In this document: in pieces, positions 45,664 to 56,766 of the stretch
How positions within the stretch are numbered: position 1 is the stretch's first letter
How the letters are laid out: every line of letters begins with the position of its first letter
Assembly: GCA_032622095.1 (NCBI GenBank)
Contig: CP136063.1
Location: forward strand, 9,095,814-9,159,813
Direction of reading: 5' to 3'
Length of the DNA stretch: 64,000 nucleotides
Source of the DNA: Siphonodentalium dalli
Taxonomy: Eukaryota > Mollusca > Scaphopoda > Gadilida > Siphonodentaliidae
Translations under genes and position numbers: made by a program
Notes under the pieces: model-generated
Told to the model about the DNA's origin: nothing
The model's input: the letters and a program-made list of their open reading frames with translations, nothing else
Database searches by the model: none

Positions 45664-48600
45664 TAACCCGTGCCATACTAAACGTATGGACACCAACTAA
45701 CCCTACCATACTAAACGTATGAACACCAACTAACCCTACCATACTAAACGTATGGACACCAACTTACCCGTGCCATACTAAACGTATGGACACCAACTTA
45801 CCCGTGTCATACCAAACGTATGGACACCAACTACCCCTACCATACTAAACGTATGGACACCAACTAACCATACCATACTAAACGTATGGACACCAACTAA
45901 CCATACCATACTAAACGTATGGACACCAACTACCCCTACCATACTAAACGTATGGACACCAACTAACCCGTGCCATACTAAACGTATGGACACCAACTAC
46001 CCCTACCATACTAAACGTATGGACACCAACTAACCCTACCATACTAAACGTATGGACACCAACTAACCCGTGCCATACTAAACGTATGGACACCAACTAA
46101 CCCCTACCATACTAAACGTATGAACACCAACTACCCCTACCATACTAAACGTATGGACACCAACTACCCCTAACATACTAAACGTATGAACACCAACTAA
46201 CCCGTGCCATACTAAACGTATGGACACCAACTAACCCGTGCCATACTAAACGTATGGACACCAACTAACCCGTGCCATACTAAACGTATGGACACCAACT
46301 AACCCGTGCCTTACTAAACGTATGGACACCAACTAACCCGTGCCATACTAAACGTATGAACACCAACTAACCCGTGCCATACTAAACGTATGGACACCAA
46401 CTACCCCTACCATACTAAACGTATGAACACCAACTAACCCGTGCCATACTAAACGTATGGACACCAACTAACCCGTGCCATACTAAACGTATGGACACCA
46501 ACTAACCCGTGCCATACTAAACGTATGGACACCAACTAACCCGTGCCATACTAAACGTATGGACACCAACTAACCCGTGCCATACTAAACGTATGGACAC
46601 CAATAACCCGTGCCATACTAAACGTATGGACACCAACTAACCCTACCATACTAAACGTATGGACACCAAGTAACCCGTGACATACTAAACGTATGGACAC
46701 CAACTAACCCGTGCCATACTAAACGTATGGACACCAACTAACCCGTGCCATACTAAACGTATGAACACCAACTAACCCGTGCCATACTAAACGTATGGAC
46801 ACCAACTAACCCGTGCCATACTAAACGTATGGACACCAACTAACCCGTGCCATACTAAACGTATGGACACCAACTAACCCTACCATACTAAACGTATGGA
46901 CACCAACTACCCCTACCATACTAAACGTATGGACACCAACTAACCCTACCATACTAAACGTATGAACACCAACTAACCCTACCATACTAAACGTATGAAC
47001 ACCAACTAACCCTACCATACTAAACGTATGGACACCAACTAACCCGTGCCATACTAAACGTATGGACACCAACTAACCCATGCCATACTAAACGTATGGA
47101 CACCAACTAACCCGTGCCATACTAACGTATGGACACCAACTAACCCGTGCCATACTAAACGTATGGACACCAACTTACCCGTGCCATACTAAACGTATGG
47201 ACACCAACTACCCCTACCATACTAAACGTATGGACACCAACTAACCCGTGCCATACTAAACGTATGGACACCAACTAACCCGTGCCATACTAAACGTATG
47301 GACACCAACTAACCCGTGCCATACTAAACGTATGGACACCAACTACCCCTACCATACTAAACGTATGGACACCAACTAACCCTACCATACTAAACGTATG
47401 AACACCAACTAACCCTACCATACTAAACGTATGAACACCAACTAACCCTACCATACTAAACGTATGGACACCAACTAACCCTACCATACTAAACGTATGG
47501 ACACCAACTAACCCGTGTCATACTGAACGTATGGACACCAACTAACCCTACCATACTAAACGTATGGACACCAACTAACCCGTGCCATACTAAACGTATG
47601 GACACCAACTAACCCGTGCCATACTAAACGTATGGACACCAACTAACCCGTGCCATACTAAACGTATGGACACCAACTAACCCGTGCCATACTAAACGTA
47701 TGGACACCAACTAACCCGTGCCATACTAAACGTATGGACACCAACTAACCCGTGCCATACTAAACGTATGGACACCAACTAACCCCTACCATACTAAACG
47801 TATGGACACCAACTAACCCGTGCCATACTAAACGTATGGACACCATACTAACGTATGGACACCAACTAACCCGTGCCATACTAAACGTATGGACACCAAC
47901 TAACCCGTGCCATACTAAACGTATGGACACCAACTAACCCCTACCATACTAAACGTATGGACACCAACTACCCGTGCCATACTAAACGTATGGACACCAA
48001 CTAACCCGTGCCATACTAAACGTATGGACACCAACTAACCCCTACCATACTAAACGTATGGACACCAACTAACCCGTGCAATACTAAACGTATGGACACC
48101 AACTAACCCGTGCCATACTAACGTATGGACACCAACTAACCCGTGCCATACTAAACGTATGGACACCAACTAACCCGTGCCATACTAAACGTATGGACAC
48201 CAACTAACCCCTACCATACTAAACGTATGGACACCAACTACCCCTACCATACTAAACGTATGGACACCAACTACCCCTACCATTCTAAACGTATGGACAC
48301 CAACTAACCCGTGCCATACTAAACGTATGGACACCAACTAACCCCTACCATACTAAACGTATGGACACCAACTAACCCTACCATACTAAACGTATGGACA
48401 CCTACTAACCCTACCATACTAAACGTATGGACACCAACTACCCCTACCATACTAAACGTATGGACACCAACTAACCCGTGCCATACTAATCGTATGGACA
48501 CCAACTAACCCCTACCACACTAAACGTATGGACACCAACTAACCCTACCATACTAAACGTATGGACACCAACTAACCCTACCATACTAAACGTATGGACA

Positions 48601-50257
48601 CCAACTAACCCCTACCATACTAAACGTATGGACACCAACTAACCCCTACCATACTAAACGTATGGACACCAACTAACCCTACCATACTAAACGTATGAAC
48701 ACCAACTAACCCCTACCATACTAAATGTATGGACACAAACTAACCCGTGCCATACTAAACGTATGAACACCAACTAACCCGTGCCATACTAAACGTATGG
48801 ACACCAACTAACCCGTGCCATACTAAACGTATGGACACCAACTAACCCGTGCCATACTAAACGTATGGACACCAACTAACCCGTGCCATACTAAACGTAT
48901 GGACACCAACTAACACTACCATACTAAACGTATGGACACCAACTAACCCGTGCCATACTAAACGTATGGACACCAACTAACCCGCGCCATACTAAACGTA
49001 TGGACACCAACTAACCCTACCATACTAAACGTATGGACACCAACTAACCCCTACCCTACTAAACGTATGGACACCAACTAACCCCTACCATACTAAACGT
49101 ATGGACACCAACTAACCCTACCATACTAAACATATGAACACCAACTAACCCCTACCATACTAAACGTATGGACACCAACTAACCCTACCATACTAAACGT
49201 ATGGACACCAACTAACCCTACCATACTAAACGTATGAACACCAACTAACCCCTACCATACTAAACGTATGGACACCAACTAACCCGTGCCATACTAAACG
49301 TATGGACACCAACTAACCCGTGCCATACTAAACATATGGACACCAACTAACCCCTACCATACTAAACGTATGGACACCAACTAACCCGTGCCATACTAAA
49401 CATATGGACACCAACTAACCCTACCATACTAAACGTATGGACACCAACTAACTCGTGCCATACTAAACGTATGGACACCAACTAACCCTACCATACTAAA
49501 CGTATGGACACCAACTAACCCGTGCCATACTAAACATATGGACACCAACTAACCCCTACCATACTAAACGTATGGACACCAACTAACCCCTACCATACTA
49601 AACGTATGGACACCAACTAACCCTACCATACTAAACATATGAACACCAACTAACCCCTACCATACTAAACATATGAACACCAACTAACCCCTACCATACT
49701 AAACGTATGGACACCAACTAACCCCTACCATACTAAACGTATGGACACCAACTAACCCGTGCCATACTAAACGTATGGACACCAACTAACCCCTACCATA
49801 CTAAACGTATGGACACCAACTAACCCGTGCCATACTAAACATATGGACACCAACTAACCCCTACCATACTAAACGTATGGACACCAACTAACCCGTGCCA
49901 TACTAAACGTATGACACCAACTAACCCGTGCCATACTAAACATATGGACACCAACTAACCCCTACCATACTAAACGTATGGACACCAACTAACCCGTGCC
50001 ATACTAAACATATGGACACCAACTAACCCTACCATACTAAACGTATGGACACCAACTAACCCGTGCCATACTAAACGTATGGACACCAACTAACCCCTAC
50101 CATACTAAACATATGGACACCAACTAACCCCTACCATACTAAACGTATGGACACCAACTAACCCTACCATACTAAAAGTATGGACACCAACTAACCCGTG
50201 CCATACTAAACATATGAACACCATCTAACCCGTGCCATACTAACGTATGGACACCAA
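45664..50257. repeat. 33-34-bp satellite array, about 136 copies
   Basis: Units are CCATACTAAACGTATGGACA then CCAACTAACCCGTG, or with ACCCTA/ACCCCTA replacing ACCCGTG (33-34 bp). Each unit has an inverted repeat, CCATAC-taaac-GTATGG. A CATATGG variant of the right arm appears only beyond about 49120 and then recurs. Tandem open frames such as MVGLVGVHTFSMVG on the minus strand are repeat artefacts. The array ends 80 bp before a splice acceptor (50337). Confidence 0.97.
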
Positions 50258-50337
50258 ATGTTCGAACTTAACTTGCAGTTGGAGGTGTTAAAGATCATTG
50301 CTCCTTATATACGATATCATCTTCCTGTAATTCACAG

Positions 50338-50450
50338 TGGAGCTGGACAGACGGCAGCCATTGTTGGAGGTGTTCTCGGCTCACTGTTGCTGATTGTGTT
50401 AGTGGTCGTCGCTGTCTTTGTTATTCGCAGATATCGAGGATCAAACAGGG
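50338..50450 (+). CDS. Transmembrane exon of an unidentified single-pass membrane protein
   Basis: It is bounded by an acceptor (CTTCCTGTAATTCACAG, ending 50337) and a donor (AGGG|GTGAGT at 50450/50451). Entry is at the third base of a codon and exit after the first. It encodes GAGQTAAIVGGVLGSLLLIV followed by LVVVAVFVIRRYRG: a ~24-residue hydrophobic helix with small-residue spacing, then Arg-rich stop-transfer residues. The phase fits the acceptor at 54625, giving a cytoplasmic tail. Upstream ectodomain exons are not in the window, or lie beyond the satellites. A 33-34-bp array ends 80 bp before this exon. The family is unknown. Confidence 0.65.
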
Positions 50451-50565
50451 GTGAGTTTTTGAGTATCTGATTTTATAAGCAGCCAGCAGCAAGTCGCATC
50501 ACGGGAATAACCGACGTCACGGAAGTATCCGGACAACCACGGGAATACCCGGCTGTCCCATTAAA

Positions 50566-50714
50566 CCCTTTACCCAACAAAACGGCCAAAAACTCCCAAA
50601 TAAAGCTTCAACAGCCTAAAATATCTTCGGTCTGTCTCAATAACACCATACAAATATGGATATCATTGGAACCGGTTCATCGACCACATTGTGATGGTTA
50701 CAGTTATGCCCTGT
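50566..50714. mobile_element. Partial piggyBac-like element in the membrane-protein intron
   Basis: Starting one base after a TTAA (50561-50564), CCCTTTACCCAACAAAACGG and the next ~130 bp match the complement of the right half of the element at 35903-36348 (including CAACAGCCTAAAATATCTTC and GGTTCATCGACCACATTGTG). The match ends at GCCCTGT near 50714, so the copy lacks the hairpins and the opposite end. A small hairpin (TTGGTTCTTC/GAAGAACCAA) follows at about 50741-50766. Confidence 0.8.
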
Positions 50715-50835
50715 AATAAATAGGTAAAGAACAAGAATTAATTGGTTCTTCGACTGTGAAGAACCAACTCTCTTGGTTCCGCCAGTGAGACAGTTTGTAG
50801 AACCAACTAAGTTTATCCGGTTCCCCACATTAGTT

Positions 50836-51262
50836 GCAGTGTACGGCTAGTTGTGTGTGGGTAAATATTGAAGATGTCGACGGGATGGAGTTCCATACAC
50901 TTGTTGCGGCGTATGTGAACATACGACGTTCACTGTTCTTATATTTAGCCACGGGAACAGCCATAAGCTGTTTTTTCCTTGGAAAGTAGAGGTTATCACG
51001 GCCTGGTACATACGACGTAAGAAGGTCCGAGATGTATGCTGGAGCAGAGAAGTGAAAGTAACGAGAGCAGAACGTTGCTAACTTAAATTCAATTCGTGCG
51101 CGCACTGGGATCCAATGTAGGTTTTTCAAAATTTGAGAAGTATGGGTGCATTTCGGAACACGCGCTAATATCCTCGCGACTGAGTTCAAACTCCATACAG
51201 CGCCCTCTACGCTATCGCTGCGATATATCACTGCCACAATGAGTGTACTTTGCAGACGATAA
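50836..51262 (-). pseudogene. 5'-truncated LINE fragment (C-terminal region)
   Basis: Read on the minus strand from about 51180, the open frame carries LKNLHWIPVRARIEFKLATF, then YISDLLTSYVPGR, then VWNSIP. This order (LHW(L/I)PV, K-I/L-R core, SDLL..Y.P, W(N)S(I/L)P) is the C-terminal tail of CR1/L2-like non-LTR retrotransposon polyproteins. The catalytic domains are absent. Adjacent bases 51195-51262 are shared with 41551-41623. It lies in antisense within the inferred intron 50451-54625. Confidence 0.7.
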
Positions 51263-52560
51263 ATATATTTTTACATATCGTCGCGGAACTGTATTTACTA
51301 CTATTTAGTCACCTATTATCTTGTTTTGACCACCAAATTTGTTTTAAAGTTTTCAATAATGGTAATTCTTTCGGTATTGATAAGAACAATATGAACTGAG
51401 CCAGACATAGACAATTTTAATCCTAAAACATAAGAACTAAAAACACGTAAGAATTCCATACCAATTAATGTCATTATGGCAGTGGTATCTCAGATGAGCA
51501 ATGGGAGATAACTCTGCCTGGAGTTTGGACTGAGTTATATAGACGATGCAGACGACTTAGTTGTTCGTGCGAACTTCCCACGAACAGCGCATTAAAATAG
51601 TGCAATCTTGACAATATTACAATTAGCTAACGTTTTCGCCGCAGGGATTGTTAAGTCGAATGCGAATAAGGCGCATACGTTCAATTAATATGGTATGGGA
51701 AATGTGTTGTACTTGGGCGTCCACTGTTTAATCGTCTCTTCAAACGCGATCCTGGACTAGAAATGTTTACACCGTGATGTTTCGCACAAGTTTTGGGCTC
51801 AAATTCACATCCACCGATGTTCGAACTTCTAATTTCGAATGGTTCATGCTTACAAGCTGTGAGACATCAGACGTCAGAGACACAAGGTTCCACTGTTCTT
51901 ATTAAAGACGACCGGCCATTATGGGGGGACAAAAACGGAAATTTGCGTGTCACCCGCGTACGTTTCCACGTTGAGTCCATTTTCGCGACAGTATATTCAG
52001 GTATATCTGGAAAAAACATAGCTAATTTATTTCGATGGACAAAAATAGTCATTTCATGGTGGGTATTGCCTAAATTATAATAAACTAGCTGGGTTCCCGG
52101 TGGTGCTCGGGTCACTTATTACGTGACACTATCCAGATAAAGTTACAACTGTCGTTTAAGTTGACAGACACGATCTGTATTGATACCTATCAGTGCATCT
52201 TCTTATATGTTTAAAATTCCCTGCTCCATGTTGTATGCATTAAATCCTGCTTGCAAACGCAGAAATCAGAGTGTTTGCTATTAAGCAAAGCTAAATGAGG
52301 AAATTCTGAAGAGCGTTTGTTCTCCAATTGCAATTGTAAATCCTTAATAAACTACATTTCCCGAATATCTACATCAACATATATGCATTGTAGATGCATC
52401 ACCTATGGGCAATTTTCACTGCAAATAACCCCGTATCGTCTACAGTCAGTAGAACTAAGTTTGACTTAAGTAAATATCGGAGCCTTTATCACGAATACGG
52501 GAGTTGCCGGATTCAGCAAAGTACAAAATCACTAGTAAAATACAGAGCCCCAGATAAACA
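51263..52560. other. Intronic sequence, nothing recognised
   Basis: About 1.3 kb of AT-rich sequence inside the inferred intron of the membrane-protein gene. Open frames at 51793-52080 (plus) and 51867-52115 (minus) have no recognisable motif. Confidence 0.45.
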
Positions 52561-52723
52561 TAAGCAGACGACACTCTTATATATGCTTCTATATATGTGT
52601 GGGGCTCCCTGCAGGGTAATGGTTGTTTTTTTTATTTTATGTCCTAAAAATTGTAAGAAACATTTATTTAAAAAAAATGATAAAAAATTGTTAGGCCAAT
52701 GCATTCTCTTATATATGCGAGGG
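52561..52723. mobile_element. Left part of a hairpin-element copy, interrupted
   Basis: A-rich spacer (52625-52690, with TTGTAAGAAAC and AATGATAAAAAATTG) followed by GGCCAATGCATTCTCTTATA, then TATGCGAG matches the spacer plus left hairpin arm of the element at 35903-36348. A degenerate hairpin with CTTATATATGC lies at 52573-52610. The missing right arm is found at 53851-53905, on the far side of a hAT-like insertion. Confidence 0.65.
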
Positions 52724-53135
52724 CCTCGTAGATATCTCGATGCTTTCGCTATAAAATTAAAATAAGTTTTTTAGTAATTAATTAATTATTATTATTAATG
52801 AAATAAGACTGTCTCAGTCAGTCAGGCCACTGTGAAGGACAATGAGATAATCCACACACTAATTGTTAATTAGAGTCATAAACATCTGTGCCCATAGTTT
52901 TGCAGTAAGAATGTAATTAATATAACACCTTGTAAAATAATTAGCCATTGTGGCCAGTAGATTACTGGTGACACAATGCCTCCACTAGACACTGCTAATT
53001 GGGGGATTATTGAGCCTATTGTTCATTTACAAATTAGAAGGGACAAAACACAATGCATACAGCTATACCACCATATGACTGAAGTAATATGCCAATGGAA
53101 ATAAACAATACCAGTACAAAGAAATGGAAACTTAC

Positions 53136-53282
53136 CTTCAGATGTGTCACAAAATTGGAGGTAACTTTTTTGGAACCGGAGATAGTAGTGGGGCAAAGCT
53201 TGCACTTTGCTTTCATAGGACCCGATGTGTCTTTTGGCAAATCAAAATGCTGCCAGATTAACGAAGAACTTTTTGTAGACAT
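53136..53282 (-). CDS. BED zinc-finger exon of a hAT-type transposase
   Basis: The ATG at 53282 opens 49 codons ending at an excellent donor (CTGAAG|GTAAGT) in phase 0. The reading has SLIWQHFDLPKD, then a CKLC pair (C27 and C30), then TSNFVTHLK (H47). This is the W-x-H/F and C-x2-C...TSN-HL pattern of BED fingers that bind DNA in hAT transposases; the last ligand would lie in the next exon. No catalytic exon is visible downstream on the minus strand. The plus-strand 80-codon frame over the same bases is a shadow. Confidence 0.75.
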
Positions 53283-53528
53283 GTTGATAGCATTAGCAGT
53301 GGTTGGTATGAATTTCTCAATGCTACCATAGCTTATATACCATATAAAAACATGACCATAAGAGTGACTATTAGTGATCTATTGTCAATTATCTGAAGTT
53401 GGTTTCTCATTGTATTTATCAAAACAAGCCTTCTACATCAAAGACTACCAATGCTTAAGAAAACAAATGCAGGTGGTGTAAAAAAAATCACCATTGACAC
53501 ACAGTGAATAGAAACTCAGTGTTGTGAC

Positions 53529-53599
53529 AAACTTCAAAGTGTGACTGGCTATCACTATGTTGTCACAACATAGTGATAGCCAGTCACACTTTAAAGTTT
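53529..53599. repeat. 71-bp near-perfect palindrome
   Basis: Arms of 35 bp (left AAACTTCAAAGTGTGACTGG, then CTATCACTATGTTGT, and the complement on the right) flank a single central C at 53564 with one mismatch. It lies in the leader region of the hAT-like remnant, upstream of the BED exon on the minus strand. It could be a cis element of the transposon or an inverted-duplication scar. Confidence 0.9.
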
Positions 53600-53850
53600 G
53601 GCTGAAACCATTTGAAGAAACCATTGGATGAATTATGAAAGAGAACTTTGAGAGAGAAAAAACAAGTACCTGTGATTTTGAAGTAATTGAAATAAAACCC
53701 TAATTACAATTACAATTACACCCTAACCAATTACAATTGCAATTACATGTAATTGAGAATAAACTCAATTACCAATTACATGCAATTACTTGAAAAAATG
53801 TAATTAATTACAGTCAATTACAATTACAAATTACAATTACCCCATCCCTG

Positions 53851-53905
53851 TGCGAGGCGACCTATGGTCGACTCGCATATATAAGAGAATGCATTGGCAC
53901 AGGGT
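53851..53905. mobile_element. Right part of the interrupted hairpin element
   Basis: TGCGAGGCGACCTATGGTCG, then ACTCGCATATATAAGAG and AATGCATTGGCACAGGG match the right arm of the hairpin at 36131-36199 and its continuation. Together with 52561-52723 it forms one hairpin split by the hAT-like insertion. Confidence 0.75.
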
Positions 53906-54625
53906 AAAAAAAATCCCGACTTACGACTGGATTTGATATGGCGGGTCACGTATATATTTTACCGTCTTATGTGGCTATATACGTTATGATATCTAGATAA
54001 TAGGATATCTCAACCAATTTGGAAAATATATTTTGTTTGTAAAGGCATCTATCCCGCGACACTCATCTCCAAATTACTGATGTGTGCCAATTAAAAACAA
54101 AGGTATATACACTTGTTTGTTAAAACTAAATCAGCAAAACTAACTCTACGATGTAAACAAAGAGACTCGCTTTGGTTTGCCCACCAGCTAAATAAATTGT
54201 TCTGTGACGTCATCGAATGTTCTCCTATGTATTTGACTGAAACCTAAACGCCACGTTTATTTCCACACAAACAATCGGTGTTTTAATGTTATATCGCCTC
54301 ATGAAATATTGAGATTATATATGTGTGTTATATATACTTCACAAAACCCAGTCTGGCTGACATACTTGTATATTAAACTATAAACATGTGATCCGCCCTG
54401 ATACATTGCAATATAAGCACCATATTCTTAAACGTATTGCAATAAACATCACACAAAACCTAAACGATATGTTTACTATCTATACGCGGTGTATAGACAA
54501 TAAACACTTACACTCAAAGTTAAACATGCCAATCCGAATCTGTTTTTTCAGTGTATACAGTCCGTTTACTTTCAAAAACTACAGGGCATTGCGACGTATA
54601 ACGTTACACATGTGTATCATTTCAG
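53906..54625. other. 3' part of the inferred intron
   Basis: AT-rich sequence without a recognisable gene or repeat, ending at the acceptor ATCATTTCAG (54625). The open frame that includes the last exon extends upstream to 54388, but that part is not protein-like and has no start context, so it is treated as intron. Confidence 0.45.
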
Positions 54626-55308
54626 AAACTGCAGGTAGTCGCAATGTTGAGTATAGATGTCCAGACAGCACACACCATCCTGGCAATGAACACAAGTCGC
54701 AGCGAAATCGACAATCGCCAGACGAAACTGAGCGCATGAATACGGAGCGACAAAATAACAATCCATCTGATTTCCATAATACACCTGATCGACTACAAGT
54801 TAGAGTGCCACCGGAAGAGGCGAACCAGCCCTTATTACGTCCGCATTCTGAGAGGCGAACGGCTGACGTCGATCCGCCGCGATCTCAGCGTGACCAACCT
54901 CAACCATCACGTGACCACCCACAACCATCAGGTGACCAGCCACAAACATCACGCACCAGTCTTCATGCACGATCGCGTGACCAGCCAGAGTCATCGCGTG
55001 ACCAGTCACAACGATCGCGTGACCATCCACAACCATCACGTGACCAGCCACAACGATCGCGTGACCAGCCACAACGATCGCGTGACCAGCCACAACGATC
55101 GCGTGACAATCCACAACCATCACGTGACAATCCACAACGATCGCGTGACCAGCCACAACCGCCGCGCAACCAGAGACAACCGTCGCGTGTAAATAATCGA
55201 AGTACCTCTCGGCGGGCGGATGATTTAGATTCTATTCCTTCATACCCTCCTCCACCCTATCCGGGAACGGAGTCAGCCGGTGGAAATCACCATGCAACTA
55301 CCGTCTGA
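54626..55308 (+). CDS. Last exon: repetitive cytoplasmic tail with PPxY motif
   Basis: The acceptor TGTGTATCATTTCAG precedes 54626 (an alternative CTGCAG is at 54634). Entry after two bases complements the phase-1 donor of the transmembrane exon at 50450, which supports splicing. The exon encodes about 226 residues: a Ser/Asn/Glu/Arg-rich region, then about 14 heptad units of SRDQPQR/SRDHPQP type (54890-55185; the DNA is a degenerate 21-bp repeat), and a C-terminus with SIPSYPPPPYPGTES. PPPPY fits the PPxY ligand of WW domains such as those in Nedd4-type ubiquitin ligases (inference). There are no cysteines to speak of, as expected for a cytoplasmic tail. Stop TGA at 55306-55308. AATAAA at 55741 lies in the array downstream. 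Confidence 0.65.
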
Positions 55309-55534
55309 ATGCTATCCATGTGTGTTGTGAATTAATGGTGTGTGGATCGTATCCATGGATCGTATCCATAATCGAGAATCACGTGACATATAGCAGGTAG
55401 ATACATCGCTGACAGAGCTCGATCATAATATAGTCGAACGCTCGAGTTATTTGAATTATACTGCGATGAAGCAGAATCACACTGGTATCAACATACGGAT
55501 AGCGAGTCATAATGGGATAGTCGTGATTGTGGAA

Positions 55535-56185
55535 GCATGCAGACTGCGTATCAAGACGGGATAGTCATGTAACAGACAGCGAATTTCGATGGGATAGTCA
55601 TGTAGCGGCAAACGACTGCGGATTACGATGTGGTAGTCATGTAGCAGCAAGCGGACTGCGAATTACGATGGGATAGTCATGTAGCGGCAAACGAACTGCA
55701 AGTTACGATGAGGTAGTCATGTAGCAGCATGCGGACTGAGAATAAAGATGGGATAGTCAAGTAGCAGCAAACGGACTGAGAATAAAGATGGGATAGTCAT
55801 GTAGCGGCAAACGGACTGCGGATTACGATGTGATAGTCATGTAGCAGCATGCGGACTGCGAATTACGATGGGATAGTCATGTATCGGCAAACGGACTGCA
55901 AATTACGATGCGGTAGTCATGTAGCAGCATGCGGACTGTAAATCACGATGGGATAGTCATGTAGCGGCAAACGGACTGCAAATTACGATGAGGTAGTCAT
56001 GTAGCATCATGCGGACTGCGACTCACGATGAGGTAGTCATGTAGCGGCAAACGGACTGCAAATTACGATGAGGTAGTCATGTAGCAGCCCTCGGACTGTA
56101 AATCACGATGGGATAGTCATGTGGCAGCAAACGTACTGCGAATTAAGATGGGATAGTCATGTAGCAGCATGCGGACTGGGAATCG
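55535..56185. repeat. 40-bp tandem repeat in the 3' flank
   Basis: Units alternate between GCAGCATGCGGACTGCGAAT and GCGGCAAACGGACTGCAAAT types, each followed by TACGATGGGATAGTCATGTA or TACGATGAGGTAGTCATGTA, giving an approximate 80-bp dimer period over about 16 units. The array begins about 230 bp after the stop at 55308 and may be transcribed in the 3' untranslated region. AATAAA occurs in one unit (55741). Confidence 0.9.
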
Positions 56186-56766
56186 GTGACATGTCGTCTG
56201 GATAGTGATCATTCGGCGTCGACTAGAATGATAATCTGGTGATGATGCTCGATGTTAGATATAATATAATTATGTCAAACTCTCAGATTGTCGCTTATAC
56301 GAGTTGAAGATGTTTAGGTATTACATCTACATTATTACAATCTTAAACGTAGGTAGAAGACGTACACTCAAAACAATATTACTACCAGTTACGCCAGAGA
56401 AAGATTGTGTGAGTTCAGGATCGCGTTTGAAGACGATTAAAAATCATTGAAATTGTTAGTGTGATGATAGTGATATAAGTCTGTGAATGTACGCGAGGGG
56501 ACACGTTGTGACATTGCTACATTGCGACATTGCGAAAGCCAAACTATTTCGGGCTTACATGACATGAGTATGACGGTTTCGTTATAATTAGTTGGTATGC
56601 AGCGCATGGACACAAAATACCTCATGTCAAATTGAAAACAATGTTGTTCCTCATCGAAACATTATTGGTACTGGCAATTGCATTACACAAAACAAAATGA
56701 TAGCATGTATGACCTGAATATGTTCTTGTTCAACTCAATAATATGCCAACAGAAGAGGAAATCTAA
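56186..56766. other. No gene recognised
   Basis: AT-rich flank between the 40-bp and 85-bp arrays. Small open frames (56437-56625 minus, 56678-56878 plus) lack motifs. Confidence 0.5.

Larger units (their letters stand above)
52724..53850 (-). mobile_element. hAT-like transposon remnant inserted in a hairpin
   Basis: The minus-strand 5' end at 53850 reads CAGGGATGGGGTAATTGTAA, a CAGGGATG-type terminus typical of many hAT elements, followed by AT-rich subterminal TAATTG repeats. A BED zinc-finger exon lies inside (53136-53282). The hairpin host sequence breaks at TGCGAGGG (52716-52723) and resumes at TGCGAGGC (53851-53858), an approximate 8-bp duplication as made by hAT transposases. The far end at 52724 lacks a recognisable matching terminus and the transposase core is absent, so the copy is internally deleted. 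Confidence 0.55.

Noticed and set aside
45664-50257. CRISPR-like appearance (regular short units with an internal dyad)
   Set aside because: Units are contiguous, with no unique spacers of constant length, no cas genes and an intron-bearing animal context. It is a satellite.
54800-55192. Minus-strand and second-frame repeats over the last exon (GHAIVVA, HNDRVTS units)
   Set aside because: They are shadows of the 21-bp coding minisatellite. The plus-strand SRDQPQ frame alone has a phase-correct acceptor and extends beyond the repeat on both sides.
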